Shown here: piece after piece, positions 18,149-26,967 of the stretch
How positions within the stretch are numbered: the stretch's first letter is position 1
Layout of the letters: each line of letters begins with the position of its first letter
Source: JACVRW01 sp963716215
GTDB lineage: Bacteria > Actinomycetota > Thermoleophilia > Solirubrobacterales > Thermoleophilaceae
Reading direction: 5' to 3'
NCBI GenBank assembly: GCA_963716215.1
Contig: OY970298.1
Location: forward strand, 1,426,001 to 1,490,000
Length of the DNA: 64,000 nt
Position numbers and translations under genes: made by a program
Notes under the pieces: model-generated
Told to the model about the DNA's origin: nothing
What the model saw: the letters and a program-made list of their open reading frames with translations, nothing else
The model's database searches: none

Positions 18149-20453
18149 CGCAGAGAAGCCGTCGGTGGCCCGCGATCTCGCGGGCGTGCTGCCCGGATCC
18201 TTCACTCAGTCGAAGGACAAGACCCACCTGATCGGGGACGCCCACGTGGTGACGTGGGCGGTCGGTCACCTGGTCGGCCTGGCGGAGCCCGACGCGTACG
18301 ACCCAAAGCTCAAGAAGTGGCGCTTCGCGGATCTGCCGATCATCCCCGACGAGTTCAAGCTGGTGCCGAACGACGAGCGCTCCGCCAAGCAGCTCCGAGC
18401 GATCCACAAGCTGATGGCCGACGACGAGGTCGAGCGGATCATCAACGCCTGCGACGCCGGTCGCGAGGGCGAGTTGATCTTCGCCTACCTGTACGACCTG
18501 GCCACCGTCAAGAAGCCGGTCGAGCGGCTGTGGCTCTCCTCGATGACCAAGAAGGCGATCAGCGAGGCGTTCGAGCAGCTGCGCCCGGGCGAGGAGATGA
18601 AGCCGCTGGAGGCGGCGGCCCGCTCACGCTCAGAGGCCGACTGGGTGGTGGGGATGAACGCCACCCGCGCAGCCAGCATCCGCCTGCGCGCGGCGTTCGA
18701 CGGTGCGGTCTCGCTGGGCCGCGTGCAGACGCCGACGCTGGCCCTGGTCGCCCGCCGCGAGGAGGAGATCCGGGCCTTCAAGCCGGAGCCGTACTGGCTC
18801 GTGGAGGGTCGCTTCGAGGCCACCGGCGAGCGCGCCTACTCGGGTCGCTACATGGGCGGCAAGCGCCTGCCGTCCGAGAAGGACGCAGTCGCGATCGTGG
18901 AGGCTGCCACCGGGCAGCCGGGCGAGATCACGAAGCTCGAGAAGAAGGAAGAGCGCGAGATCCCGCAGCTCCTCTACGACCTCACCTCGCTGCAGCGGCA
19001 CGCCAATACGCTCTACGGCTTCTCGGCGCGCCGCACGCTGTCGGCGGCTCAGCGCCTCTACGAGGAGCACAAGGCGCTCACCTACCCGCGCACCAACTCC
19101 CGCTATCTGACCGGCGACATGGTCGCCGAGATCAAGCCGATCGCCGAGTTGGTCGGGCACAACCCGCAGTACAAGCGGGCCTCCGAGTACGTGCAGGCGC
19201 TCGACAGCCTGCCGCTCGGCCGCGTGGTCGACGACAAGAAGGTGCAGGACCACCACGCGATCATCCCCACGCGCTCCGAGCACGACCTGGGCCGCATGGG
19301 TCAGGACGAGTTGAAGGTGTACGACCTCGTGACGAAGCGCTTCCTGGCGATCTTCCATCCCGAGGCGGTCTACGAGCGGACGCGCGTGGAGACGACAGTG
19401 GTCGAGCACAGCAGTGCGCAAGCGGTCGGCTCGGCCGACCGCGCAGCGTTCATCTTCCGCACCAGCGGCCGGCGCCTGATCGAGCCCGGCTGGAAGGGCG
19501 TGTACGGCGAGGAGGCCGACCAGCCCGGCGGCGAGGACGACTCGGGCGGCGACCAGCTGCTGCCCAAGCTCGACCAGGGCGAGACCGTCCAGACGCTGTC
19601 GGTGGAGTCGATGCGCAAGGAAACGCAGCCGCCGCGGCGCTTCACCGACGCATCGCTGCTGGGCGCGATGGAGACCGCCGGCAAGGAGGTCGAGGACGCC
19701 GAGCTGCGCGAGGCGATGAAGGACTCGGGCATCGGCACCCCGGCCACCCGGGCGTCGATCATCGAGCTGCTCGTGAACCGCGAGTACGTCGAGCGCGAGG
19801 GCCGCTCGCTGGTGGCGACCGAGAAGGGCATCCAGGTGATCCGCCTGCTCAACGGCCACCAGCTCACCTCGCCCGAGCTGACCGGAAGCTGGGAGCACCG
19901 CCTCGGCCTGATCGAGCGCGGCAAGGACAGCCGCGAGGCGTTCATGAAGGACATCGCGCAGTTCACCGGGGACACCGTCCAGGAGCTGGACAAGCTCAAG
20001 GGCGTGCAGATCGAGCGCGCCAAGCTCGGGCCGTGCCCGATCTGCGGCCGCGAGATCGGCGAGAACCGCAAGGGCTACTCGTGCTGGTCGCGCGACGACC
20101 CGGGCTGCGGCTTCGTGATCTGGAAGCGCAAGGCGGGCAAGTCGCTGCCCGTCGCGGTCGCCAAGGAGCTGATCGAGTCGCTGAAGAAGTCACGCGAGGC
20201 CGGTGAGGAGCCAGGCGTGGGTCGCACCGAGAAGGCGGTCACCGGGTTCCGGGGGCGTTCGGGGCGAAGCTTCCGCGCCAAGTTGCGACTCGAGCAGACC
20301 GACGAGGGCAAGTGGCGCGTGGAGTTCGACGAGGAGTGGGCGAAGGAGCCTCCGAAGGACGACGCCGAGGCCGCCGAGGGCGAGGCCGCGGCCGCCGAGG
20401 GCGAGCAGGAGGCGGAAGCCCCGGCCGCCGCGCGCGCTGCCGGCGCCGGCTGA
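18129..20453 (+). CDS. topB: DNA topoisomerase III-type (type IA)
   Basis: A 774-residue type IA topoisomerase that relaxes or decatenates DNA by single-strand passage. The TOPRIM domain opens with TLVIAEKPSVARDLAGVL and contains the acidic cluster NACDAGREGELIF. The active-site Tyr319 lies in LTYPRTNSRYL. GRVQTPTLALV and GIGTPATRASIIELL are family motifs. The N-terminus is TopB-like rather than TopA-like. A C-terminal zinc finger (CPICG ... SCWSRDDPGCGF) and a topoisomerase C-terminal repeat are followed by an Ala/Glu-rich tail of about 35 residues. A housekeeping TopA is expected elsewhere. The 5' end overlaps the divergent FAD oxidoreductase gene. Confidence 0.9.
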   Translation: MGKTLVIAEKPSVARDLAGVLPGSFTQSKDKTHLIGDAHVVTWAVGHLVGLAEPDAYDPKLKKWRFADLPIIPDEFKLVPNDERSAKQLRAIHKLMADDEVERIINACDAGREGELIFAYLYDLATVKKPVERLWLSSMTKKAISEAFEQLRPGEEMKPLEAAARSRSEADWVVGMNATRAASIRLRAAFDGAVSLGRVQTPTLALVARREEEIRAFKPEPYWLVEGRFEATGERAYSGRYMGGKRLPSEKDAVAIVEAATGQPGEITKLEKKEEREIPQLLYDLTSLQRHANTLYGFSARRTLSAAQRLYEEHKALTYPRTNSRYLTGDMVAEIKPIAELVGHNPQYKRASEYVQALDSLPLGRVVDDKKVQDHHAIIPTRSEHDLGRMGQDELKVYDLVTKRFLAIFHPEAVYERTRVETTVVEHSSAQAVGSADRAAFIFRTSGRRLIEPGWKGVYGEEADQPGGEDDSGGDQLLPKLDQGETVQTLSVESMRKETQPPRRFTDASLLGAMETAGKEVEDAELREAMKDSGIGTPATRASIIELLVNREYVEREGRSLVATEKGIQVIRLLNGHQLTSPELTGSWEHRLGLIERGKDSREAFMKDIAQFTGDTVQELDKLKGVQIERAKLGPCPICGREIGENRKGYSCWSRDDPGCGFVIWKRKAGKSLPVAVAKELIESLKKSREAGEEPGVGRTEKAVTGFRGRSGRSFRAKLRLEQTDEGKWRVEFDEEWAKEPPKDDAEAAEGEAAAAEGEQEAEAPAAARAAGAG

Positions 20454-20461
20454 CCTGCGCG

Positions 20462-20785
20462 ATATCGCCGAGTGGGGACTGGAGCCCTCCGGACGAGCTG
20501 GTCCCCGGCCTGCGCGGGGTCTATCGCGACCCGGGCGAGCGCAACGAGCGCCTGCGCGAGTGGCTGAGCCCGTGGGAGGACTGGCGCTGCGAGGCCGAGG
20601 ACTTTCTCGTGGAGGGCGACCACGTGGTCGTGCTCACCCGCTACCGCGGCCGCGGCAAGGGCAGCGGCGCGACGGTCGACACCAAGGACGCGCATCTCTG
20701 GACGATGCGCGCCGGCCGGGCGATCCGCCTGGAGGTGTTCGCGGACCGGGCGCGGGCGCTGGCCACCGTGGGCCTGTCGGAGTAG
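20462..20785 (+). pseudogene. SnoaL/NTF2-like gene remnant missing its 5' end
   Basis: About 108 residues of a SnoaL-like (NTF2 superfamily) protein. SPPDELVPGLRGVYRDP, LREWLSPWEDWRCEAEDF, GDHVVVLTRYRGRGKGSG and HLWTMRAGRAIRLEVFADR match the strands and helix of small actinobacterial SnoaL proteins. The usual first helix of 25-30 residues is absent: upstream in this frame lies only out-of-frame topoisomerase tail, and no plausible start codon precedes the homology. It begins 9 bases after the topB stop. The simplest reading is a truncated copy whose 5' part was lost by deletion. The Ala/Glu-rich end of topB could mark the junction. Confidence 0.65.
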
Positions 20786-20795
20786 GTTCACCAGC

Positions 20796-22287
20796 GTGAC
20801 CGTGACCCACCACCGCACCGTGATCGTCGGCACCGGGTTCTCCGGGATCGGCATGGCGATCCGGCTGATCCAGGACGGCGAGCGCGACTTCGTGCTGCTC
20901 GAGCGGGCCGACGAGCTGGGCGGCACCTGGCGCGACAACACCTACCCGGGCTGCCGCTGCGACGTCCCCTCGCACCTCTACTCGTTCTCGTTCGCGCCGA
21001 ACCCGAACTGGTCGTCCACGTTCTCGCCGCAGCCGGAGATCCTGGCGTACCTGCGCGGCGTGGCCGAGCGCTTCGGGGTGCTGGAACACGTGCGCTTCGG
21101 CACCGAGCTGGAGTCCGCCCATTGGGACGAGGCCGCCGCGCGCTGGCGCATGGACACGTCGCAGCGGGCCGATCACGGCCGACGTGCTGATCGCGGCTCA
21201 GGGACCGCTCAGCGAACCGCTCGTGCCGGAGCTGCCCGGCCTCGACTCGTTCGAGGGCACCGCGTTCCACTCGGCCACCTGGGACCACGAGCACAGCCTC
21301 GACGGCGAGCGAGTGGCCGTGATCGGCACGGGCGCCTCGGCGATCCAGTTCGTGCCGAAGATCCAGCCGCTCGTGGCGCGGATGCACGTCTTCCAGCGCA
21401 CCCCGCCCTGGGTGATGCCGCATCCGAACCGGCCGATGAAGGACTGGGAGCACAAGCTGTACCGGCGCTTGCCAGCGGTTCAGCTGGGGATGCGCGCGGC
21501 CATCTACTGGGCGCGTGAGACCTTCGTGGTCGGGTTCCGCAACCGGCGGATGCGCAAGCTCGTCACCCGGATGGCGCTGCGCCAGCTCGAGCAGCAGGTC
21601 CCGGACGCCGAGCTGCGGGCCAAGCTCACGCCGCGCTACGAGCTCGGGTGCAAGCGCATCCTGCCGACCGACGAGTGGTATCCCGCGCTCATGCAGCCCA
21701 ACGTCGAGCTGGTGACCGACGGTATCCGCGAGGTCAGGCCGCGCTCGATCGTCACCGCTGACGGCGAGGAGCGCGAGGTCGACACGATCATCTTCGGGAC
21801 CGGCTTCCACGTGACCGACATGCCGATCGGGAACCACCTGTACGGCCGGGACGGGCGCTCGCTGGCCGAGACCTGGGACGGGTCGCCGAGCGCCTACAAG
21901 GGCGCGACGGTGGCGGGGTATCCCAACCTGTTCTTCCTCGTCGGACCCAATACCGCCCTGGGCCACAACTCGATCGTGTTCATGATCGAGTCCCAGATCA
22001 ACTACGTGGCCGGCGCGCTCCGGGCGCTGCGCCGGCCCGGCGCCGGCATTCTCGACGTACGACCCGAGGCCCAGTCCGCCTACAACTCCGCGCTCGACGA
22101 GCGGATGCGCGGCACGGTGTGGGTGAGCGGCGGCTGCTCGAGCTACTACATCGATCGAAACGGCCGCAACTCAACGATCTGGCCCGACTTCACATGGCCG
22201 TTCCGGCAGCGCACCCGCGAGTTCGACGAGGCGGCCTACGCGGTCGGCGCGCCCGCACCCGAGCCGGCGCCCGCAGCCACGTCGTAG
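20796..22287 (+). pseudogene. Baeyer-Villiger-type flavin monooxygenase, frameshifted near 21163
   Basis: Two adjacent frames make one flavoprotein monooxygenase of about 496 residues, the usual size. The first carries the FAD motif VIVGTGFSGIGMA and ELGGTWRDNTYPGCRCDVPS. The second carries the type I Baeyer-Villiger fingerprint F-x-G-x3-H-x3-W (FEGTAFHSATW), the NADPH motif VAVIGTGASAIQF and FGTGFHVTDMPI. Removing one base, most simply A21163, joins them as TSRGPITADVLIAAQGP. Such enzymes insert oxygen next to ketones. Both halves keep good coding character, so the lesion is recent or a sequence error. The GTG start follows the SnoaL remnant. The 3' end overlaps the convergent phosphoesterase gene by 52 bases. 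Confidence 0.82.
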
Positions 22288-23345
22288 CCGCGCAGGGCGT
22301 TCTCCAGGCGCGGCGGGCGGCCCGGCTCCACCCACACGACGGTCCCGGGCCAGTAGGGGCTGCGCTCCGCCATCCCGGACACGAAGGCTGCCTCGAGGTA
22401 CCAGTTGCCGCTGTTCCACAGGCGCGTGGCGGACAGCGTGGTCCACTCGGCCCAGTCGTCGCCGGGCAGCGGCCCGGGGCGGTGGGTGTGACCGAACACC
22501 ACGTTCTCGGCGTCCGGCGCGAGCGTGTCCGCCACGCGCGCCATCGCCAGCAGCCCCGCGCGCCGCAGCTCCTCCCCGCTGAGGTGGGGGCGGAACGGGC
22601 CGATCCCGAAGCGGTTGAGCGCCGCGACCGCGGCGGGGATCGTGATGCGCCCGAGCAGGAGCCGGCCGAGGCGCCCGTCCCCGGTGGCCTTGGTCCACAC
22701 CGAGCGCGACACCGTCGACCCGCGGGCCAGCGCCGCCCGGGAGGCGCCCTCGGCCATGCTGGCGTGGAACGCGTAGATCGGCGCCAGCACGGCCTCGAAG
22801 TCATCGGCGCCCGCGCTCTCCTCCGGGCGCCCGCTGAACCGGCGCACCGCCGAGGCGGCCACCGACTCGACCCGCGGCACGGTCAGGTGCAGGTCGAGGT
22901 AGTGGCCGTGAGTTGCGTAGGTGTCGTCCGTCAGACGCAGGCCGGGATAGGCGAGCGTGACCTCGCTGCGCTCGAGCCAGGAGGCGACCACGCCGGCCGC
23001 CCCCTCGGAGGGCGCTACGGGCCATTCGTTCTGCGACCCCAGCTGCCGGCCCGAGAGCTGCATGCGGCCGAGCCAAGGCTGGCCGAGCTGGTGGTCGTGG
23101 TTGCCCGGCACCAGCGTGACCCGCTTGCCGGCCAGGATCGGGGCCAGGCGCTCGAACACGGGTCGCACCGTGTCGAGCAGCGCGGCCATCGGCCGCTCGC
23201 GGAGCTCCAGCGTGTCGCCGAGCAGCACCACGCGGTCGGCGTCGCCGAGCACGCCGATCAGTCGCTCGAGCGCGTCCGGCTGCCGCAGCAGGTCGGCCCC
23301 GTTCAGCGCGCCGAGGTGCAGGTCGGAGATCACCGCCGTGCGCAT
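22236..23345 (-). CDS. Calcineurin-like metallophosphoesterase
   Basis: A 369-residue phosphoesterase with all dimetal motifs: DLH (Asp8, His10), LLGD, GNHDH, THGHYLD and the C-terminal GHTHRPG. The arrangement resembles the UDP-2,3-diacylglucosamine pyrophosphatase-like branch. Because the genome is probably actinobacterial and without lipid A, a different phosphodiester or pyrophosphate substrate is likely. The central insert (residues 150-270) is helical and family-specific. There is no signal peptide. Its 3' end overlaps the monooxygenase gene by 52 bases, and it is divergent by 63 bp from the gene at 23409. Confidence 0.85.
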   Translation of the reverse strand: MRTAVISDLHLGALNGADLLRQPDALERLIGVLGDADRVVLLGDTLELRERPMAALLDTVRPVFERLAPILAGKRVTLVPGNHDHQLGQPWLGRMQLSGRQLGSQNEWPVAPSEGAAGVVASWLERSEVTLAYPGLRLTDDTYATHGHYLDLHLTVPRVESVAASAVRRFSGRPEESAGADDFEAVLAPIYAFHASMAEGASRAALARGSTVSRSVWTKATGDGRLGRLLLGRITIPAAVAALNRFGIGPFRPHLSGEELRRAGLLAMARVADTLAPDAENVVFGHTHRPGPLPGDDWAEWTTLSATRLWNSGNWYLEAAFVSGMAERSPYWPGTVVWVEPGRPPRLENALRGYDVAAGAGSGAGAPTA

Positions 23346-23408
23346 CGGGGGATGGTGGCAGTCGACGCGGCAGCGCCGCGACGCGCCCGCACACTAATCT
23401 GAGGGAAA

Positions 23409-24044
23409 GTGCCCACCTTCTGTCGCCACAACCGGTTCGTCGCCGATTGCGCCATCTGCTCCAAGGGCACCGTCCTCGATCCGAACCAGCAGGCGTCCAG
23501 GCGAGCGCCACGCACCACGCGCACCGCCGGCGGCACGCGCCGGAGCGCGAGGCAGGCCGATCTTCCACGCACCTCGCGCGGGCCGTTCGTAAGCGCGGGG
23601 CCGTATGACGGCGCCGAGGTCCGGCTCGAGCGCGTGCCGGGCGGGCTGCGGCTGGCTTCGTGGCGCGGCGGTCAGATCGAGCGCATCGCCCCGATGGTCG
23701 ACGTGGCCGACCTGCCCGGCCTGCTCGCCGAGGCGGCTGCCAAGGAGCTGCTGCCGCTCACGGCTGCCACGGAGGCCAGCCAGACGACACCCGAGCCGGG
23801 CGTCTTCGGCGCCAGCGCGGGCCGCACCGGTGAGCTGCGCGACGAGCTGCGCGCGGAGCGAGTCGACGGCGGGCGGGTGCGCCTGGCCCGCTGGATCATG
23901 CGCCCGAACCGGGGCTGGGAGCTCCAGGAGGCGCCGGTGATGCTGCCCCCGAAGCGCTTCACCGAGGCGCTCGCGGCCGCCGCGCGCAAGGGCGTGCTGG
24001 CGCTGAGCGCGCAAGCCGTCGCGTCAGGCGGTCCGGGCGAGTAG
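23409..24044 (+). CDS. Hypothetical protein with N-terminal CxxH-CxxC motif and internal repeat
   Basis: A 211-residue protein of unknown function. The N-terminus FCRHNRFVADCAIC (Cys5, His8, Cys15, Cys18) looks like a small zinc knuckle. A basic, Arg-rich linker (residues 30-58) follows. Two similar blocks come next, each with a strand pair and a helix: VRLERVPGGLRLASWRGG ... LLAEAAAKELL, and LRAERVDGGRVRLARWIM ... ALAAAARKGVL, which look like an internal duplication. The GTG start has GAGGGAAA directly upstream. It sits 13 bp before addB, suggesting a DNA- or RNA-related role, but no function can be assigned. Confidence 0.65.
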   Translation: MPTFCRHNRFVADCAICSKGTVLDPNQQASRRAPRTTRTAGGTRRSARQADLPRTSRGPFVSAGPYDGAEVRLERVPGGLRLASWRGGQIERIAPMVDVADLPGLLAEAAAKELLPLTAATEASQTTPEPGVFGASAGRTGELRDELRAERVDGGRVRLARWIMRPNRGWELQEAPVMLPPKRFTEALAAAARKGVLALSAQAVASGGPGE

Positions 24045-24057
24045 CGACCATGCTGAT

Positions 24058-26967
24058 GTGCCCCTCACCCTCGTAACCGGGCCCGCCAACGCCGCCAAGG
24101 CCGGCGAGGTCCTGGGCGGCCTGCGCGCGCGCGTGGACGACGAGCCGATCCTCGTCGTCCCGGCCTTCCAGGACGTGGAGCACGCCCAGCGCGAGCTGGC
24201 CGATCGCGGCGCGGTGTTCGGCGTGAGCGTGCTGCGCTTCGATCGGCTCTTCCGCGAGATCGGGCGTCGCGCCGGCCATTCCGAGCGGATCGCCTCCGAC
24301 GTGCAGCGGGAGCTGATCGTCGAGGAGGCGGTGCGGCGCGCCCGCCTCGAGCTGCTCGCCGAGTCCGCCGCCCAGCCCGGGTTCGTCCGGGCCGCCGCGC
24401 GGTTCGTGGCCGAGCTGGGCGGCTCGATGGTCGAGCCGGCGCGCTTCACGCAGGCCCTGAGGGCGTGGGCCGGCGACGGCCCCCGGCGCCGCTACGCCGA
24501 GGAGGTGGCCTCGGTCTACCGCGGCTACCGCGACGGGCTGGAGGCCGCCGGTCTCGCCGACCGGGAGCTGTTCGCCTGGCGCGCGCTCGACGCGCTGCGC
24601 CGCGAGCCCGCCGGCTGGGGCGCCACGCCCGTGTTCGTCTACGGGTTCGACGACTTCGACACGCTGCAACTCGACGCGCTCGACACGCTCGCCAACCGCT
24701 GCGGCGCGGACGTGGTCGCGTCGCTGCCGTACGAGCCCGGCCGGACCGCGTTCAAGGCGGTGGCGAGCACGCACCAGGAGCTGCTCGCCCGCGGCGGCCG
24801 CGAGCACGCGCTGGAGCCGCTCGACGACCACTACGCGGCGGAGTCGCGCGCCGCACTGCACCACGTCGAGCGCAGCCTGTTCGAGGACGGCGCCAGCGCC
24901 GTCGACGCCGGCGAAGCGATCGCGTTCCACTCCGCCGCCGGCCAGCGCGCCGAGGTCGAGCTGGTCGGCGCGCGCCTGCTCGACCTGCTGCGCGGCGGCG
25001 CCGAGCCCGGCGACATCGCCGTCGTCCTGCGCCGCCCCGGCGACTACGCCTCGCTGCTGGAGCAGGTCTTCGGCGCCTACGACATCCCGTTCTCGATCGA
25101 CCGCTCCGTGCCGCTCGGCCACACCGGCTTGGGCCGCGGGCTGCTCGCGCTGGTGCGCTGCGCGACCGCCGCCGACGCCACGGCCGGGGACCTGCTGGCG
25201 TGGCTGCGCACCCCGGGCCTGCTGCAGAAGCCGGCGCTCGCGGACCGGCTGGAGGCGTCGGTGCGCCAGGAGGGCGCCCACAGCGCCGCCGAGGCGCGCG
25301 AGCTGTGGGAGCGCGAGCACTGGAAGCTCGACGACCTCGACCGCCTCGGCCGGGCGCGCGCCGGCGCCGACTTCCTGGCCGAGCTCGAGCGCCAGCTCGG
25401 CCGCCTGTTCGCCGCGCCCTACCGCCGCCAGGCGGCGATCCTGCAGGGGCCCGAGCTCGACGACCCGCGCGTGTTCGTGGCGGCGCGCGAGGCGCTCGCC
25501 GAGCTGCGCGCCGTCCTCGAGGCGGACCCGCGCACCCGCCTGGGCCCCGACCGCGTGCTGGCCGTGCTGCGCGATCTGCGCGTTCGCCTCGGCGAGCCAC
25601 CCCAGCCCGATCGCGTGCAGGTGGCCGAGCCGGAGGCGATCCGCGCGCGCCGCTTCCAGGCCGTGTTCGTGTGCGGGCTGCAGGAGGGCGAGTTCCCGAA
25701 GGGCACCTCGCCCGAGCCCTTCCTGCCGGACGAGGACCGGCGCGCCATCGCCACCGCCAGCGGCCTGCGGCTGCCGATCCGCGAGGACCGCCTCGACCGC
25801 GAGCGCTACCTCTTCTACGTCTGCTGCTCGCGCGCGGAGCGGCTGCTGGTGCTGTCGTCGCGGTCGAGCGACGAGGAGGGCAACCCGCAGCCGCAGTCGT
25901 TCTTCGTGGAGGACGTGCGCGACCTGCTCGCCGCGGACGCCGCCGAGACCACGCGCTCGCTGTCCGACGTCACCTGGAGCGCCGAGGACGCCCCCACGGC
26001 GGCCGAGCTCGAGCGGGCGCTGGCGGCGTCCGGCCCGCGGCGGTCCGAGCCGCCGCCGAGCCGCCTGACCGCCGAGCCGCTGCTGGAGCGCCTGGCCGCG
26101 CGCGCCGCCGTCTCCGCGGGCGCACTGGAGAACTTCGCGGACTGCCCGGTCAAGTGGCTGGTCAAGAACCTGCTGCGGCCGAACGAGCTGGTGCCCGACC
26201 CCGAGCAGATGGTGCGCGGCCGCTACGCCCACTCGGTACTCCAGCGCACGTTCGAGCGCCTGCGCGCGGAGACCGGCGACCGGCGCGTGACCCAGGCCAA
26301 CCTCGCCCACGCGGAGCGGGTCCTGGCGGAGGAGCTGCGCAGCCAGCGCTCAGACTTCCAGCTGTCCCCGAAGCAGACGCGCGTCAAGGCGGCTGCCCGG
26401 CGGCTGGAGTTCGACCTGCTGCGCTTCCTGCGCCGCGAGGCCGAGCGCGACGGCAGCTTCGAGCCCGAGTACCTCGAGCTCCCCTTCGGCGACGGCGACA
26501 CCAGCCCGCCGGTCGAGATCGAGCCGGGGCTGACGGTGCGCGGCCGCATCGACCGAGTGGACACCAGCGACGGGATGGCGCTGGTGATCGACTACAAGAG
26601 CGGCAAGCGCGTCGACTCGTACAAGGTCGGCTCGTGGGAGGGCGAGAACCGCTTCCAGGCGGCGCTCTACATGCTGGTGGTGGAGCGGCTGCTGGCGCTG
26701 CGCGCGGCCGGCGGCGTCTACGTCCCGTTGGGCAGCTCCGACGCGCCGCGCGGCATGGTCGCCCACGGCGTGGAAGAGCTCGGTTCGGGCTACAAGAGCA
26801 CCGACGTGCTCGAGCCCGACGAGTTCCGAGCCAAGCTCGACTGGGCGCTCGGGCAGGTGCGCGACACCGATGCCCGCATGCGCCGGGGCGAGCTCGGCTG
26901 CGATCCCGACCAGTGCGCGTGGAACGGCGGGTGCTCGTACCCCTCGATCTGCCGCTGCGAGGCATGA
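24058..26967 (+). CDS. addB: AddB-like helicase-nuclease subunit with RecB-family nuclease domain
   Basis: A 969-residue partner of the downstream AddA helicase in double-strand break end processing. The N-terminal helicase-like half has a degenerate P-loop (GPANAAKA), so it probably does not hydrolyse ATP. FVCGLQEGEFPKG and RERYLFYVCCSRAERLLVLS are conserved in this family. The C-terminal PD-(D/E)XK nuclease domain has GRIDRVD and ALVIDYKSGK. A cysteine near 702 (FADCPVKWLV) plus the C-terminal CAWNGGCSYPSICRC are the expected Fe-S ligands. The GTG start follows the previous stop by 13 bp. Its TGA overlaps the addA ATG (ATGA). Confidence 0.85.
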   Translation: MPLTLVTGPANAAKAGEVLGGLRARVDDEPILVVPAFQDVEHAQRELADRGAVFGVSVLRFDRLFREIGRRAGHSERIASDVQRELIVEEAVRRARLELLAESAAQPGFVRAAARFVAELGGSMVEPARFTQALRAWAGDGPRRRYAEEVASVYRGYRDGLEAAGLADRELFAWRALDALRREPAGWGATPVFVYGFDDFDTLQLDALDTLANRCGADVVASLPYEPGRTAFKAVASTHQELLARGGREHALEPLDDHYAAESRAALHHVERSLFEDGASAVDAGEAIAFHSAAGQRAEVELVGARLLDLLRGGAEPGDIAVVLRRPGDYASLLEQVFGAYDIPFSIDRSVPLGHTGLGRGLLALVRCATAADATAGDLLAWLRTPGLLQKPALADRLEASVRQEGAHSAAEARELWEREHWKLDDLDRLGRARAGADFLAELERQLGRLFAAPYRRQAAILQGPELDDPRVFVAAREALAELRAVLEADPRTRLGPDRVLAVLRDLRVRLGEPPQPDRVQVAEPEAIRARRFQAVFVCGLQEGEFPKGTSPEPFLPDEDRRAIATASGLRLPIREDRLDRERYLFYVCCSRAERLLVLSSRSSDEEGNPQPQSFFVEDVRDLLAADAAETTRSLSDVTWSAEDAPTAAELERALAASGPRRSEPPPSRLTAEPLLERLAARAAVSAGALENFADCPVKWLVKNLLRPNELVPDPEQMVRGRYAHSVLQRTFERLRAETGDRRVTQANLAHAERVLAEELRSQRSDFQLSPKQTRVKAAARRLEFDLLRFLRREAERDGSFEPEYLELPFGDGDTSPPVEIEPGLTVRGRIDRVDTSDGMALVIDYKSGKRVDSYKVGSWEGENRFQAALYMLVVERLLALRAAGGVYVPLGSSDAPRGMVAHGVEELGSGYKSTDVLEPDEFRAKLDWALGQVRDTDARMRRGELGCDPDQCAWNGGCSYPSICRCEA

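Noticed and set aside
20312..20785. Full-length gene for the SnoaL-like frame starting inside topB
   Set aside because: The first 45 codons are Arg/Gly-rich antiphase topB sequence without the family's first helix, so only the later part is homologous.
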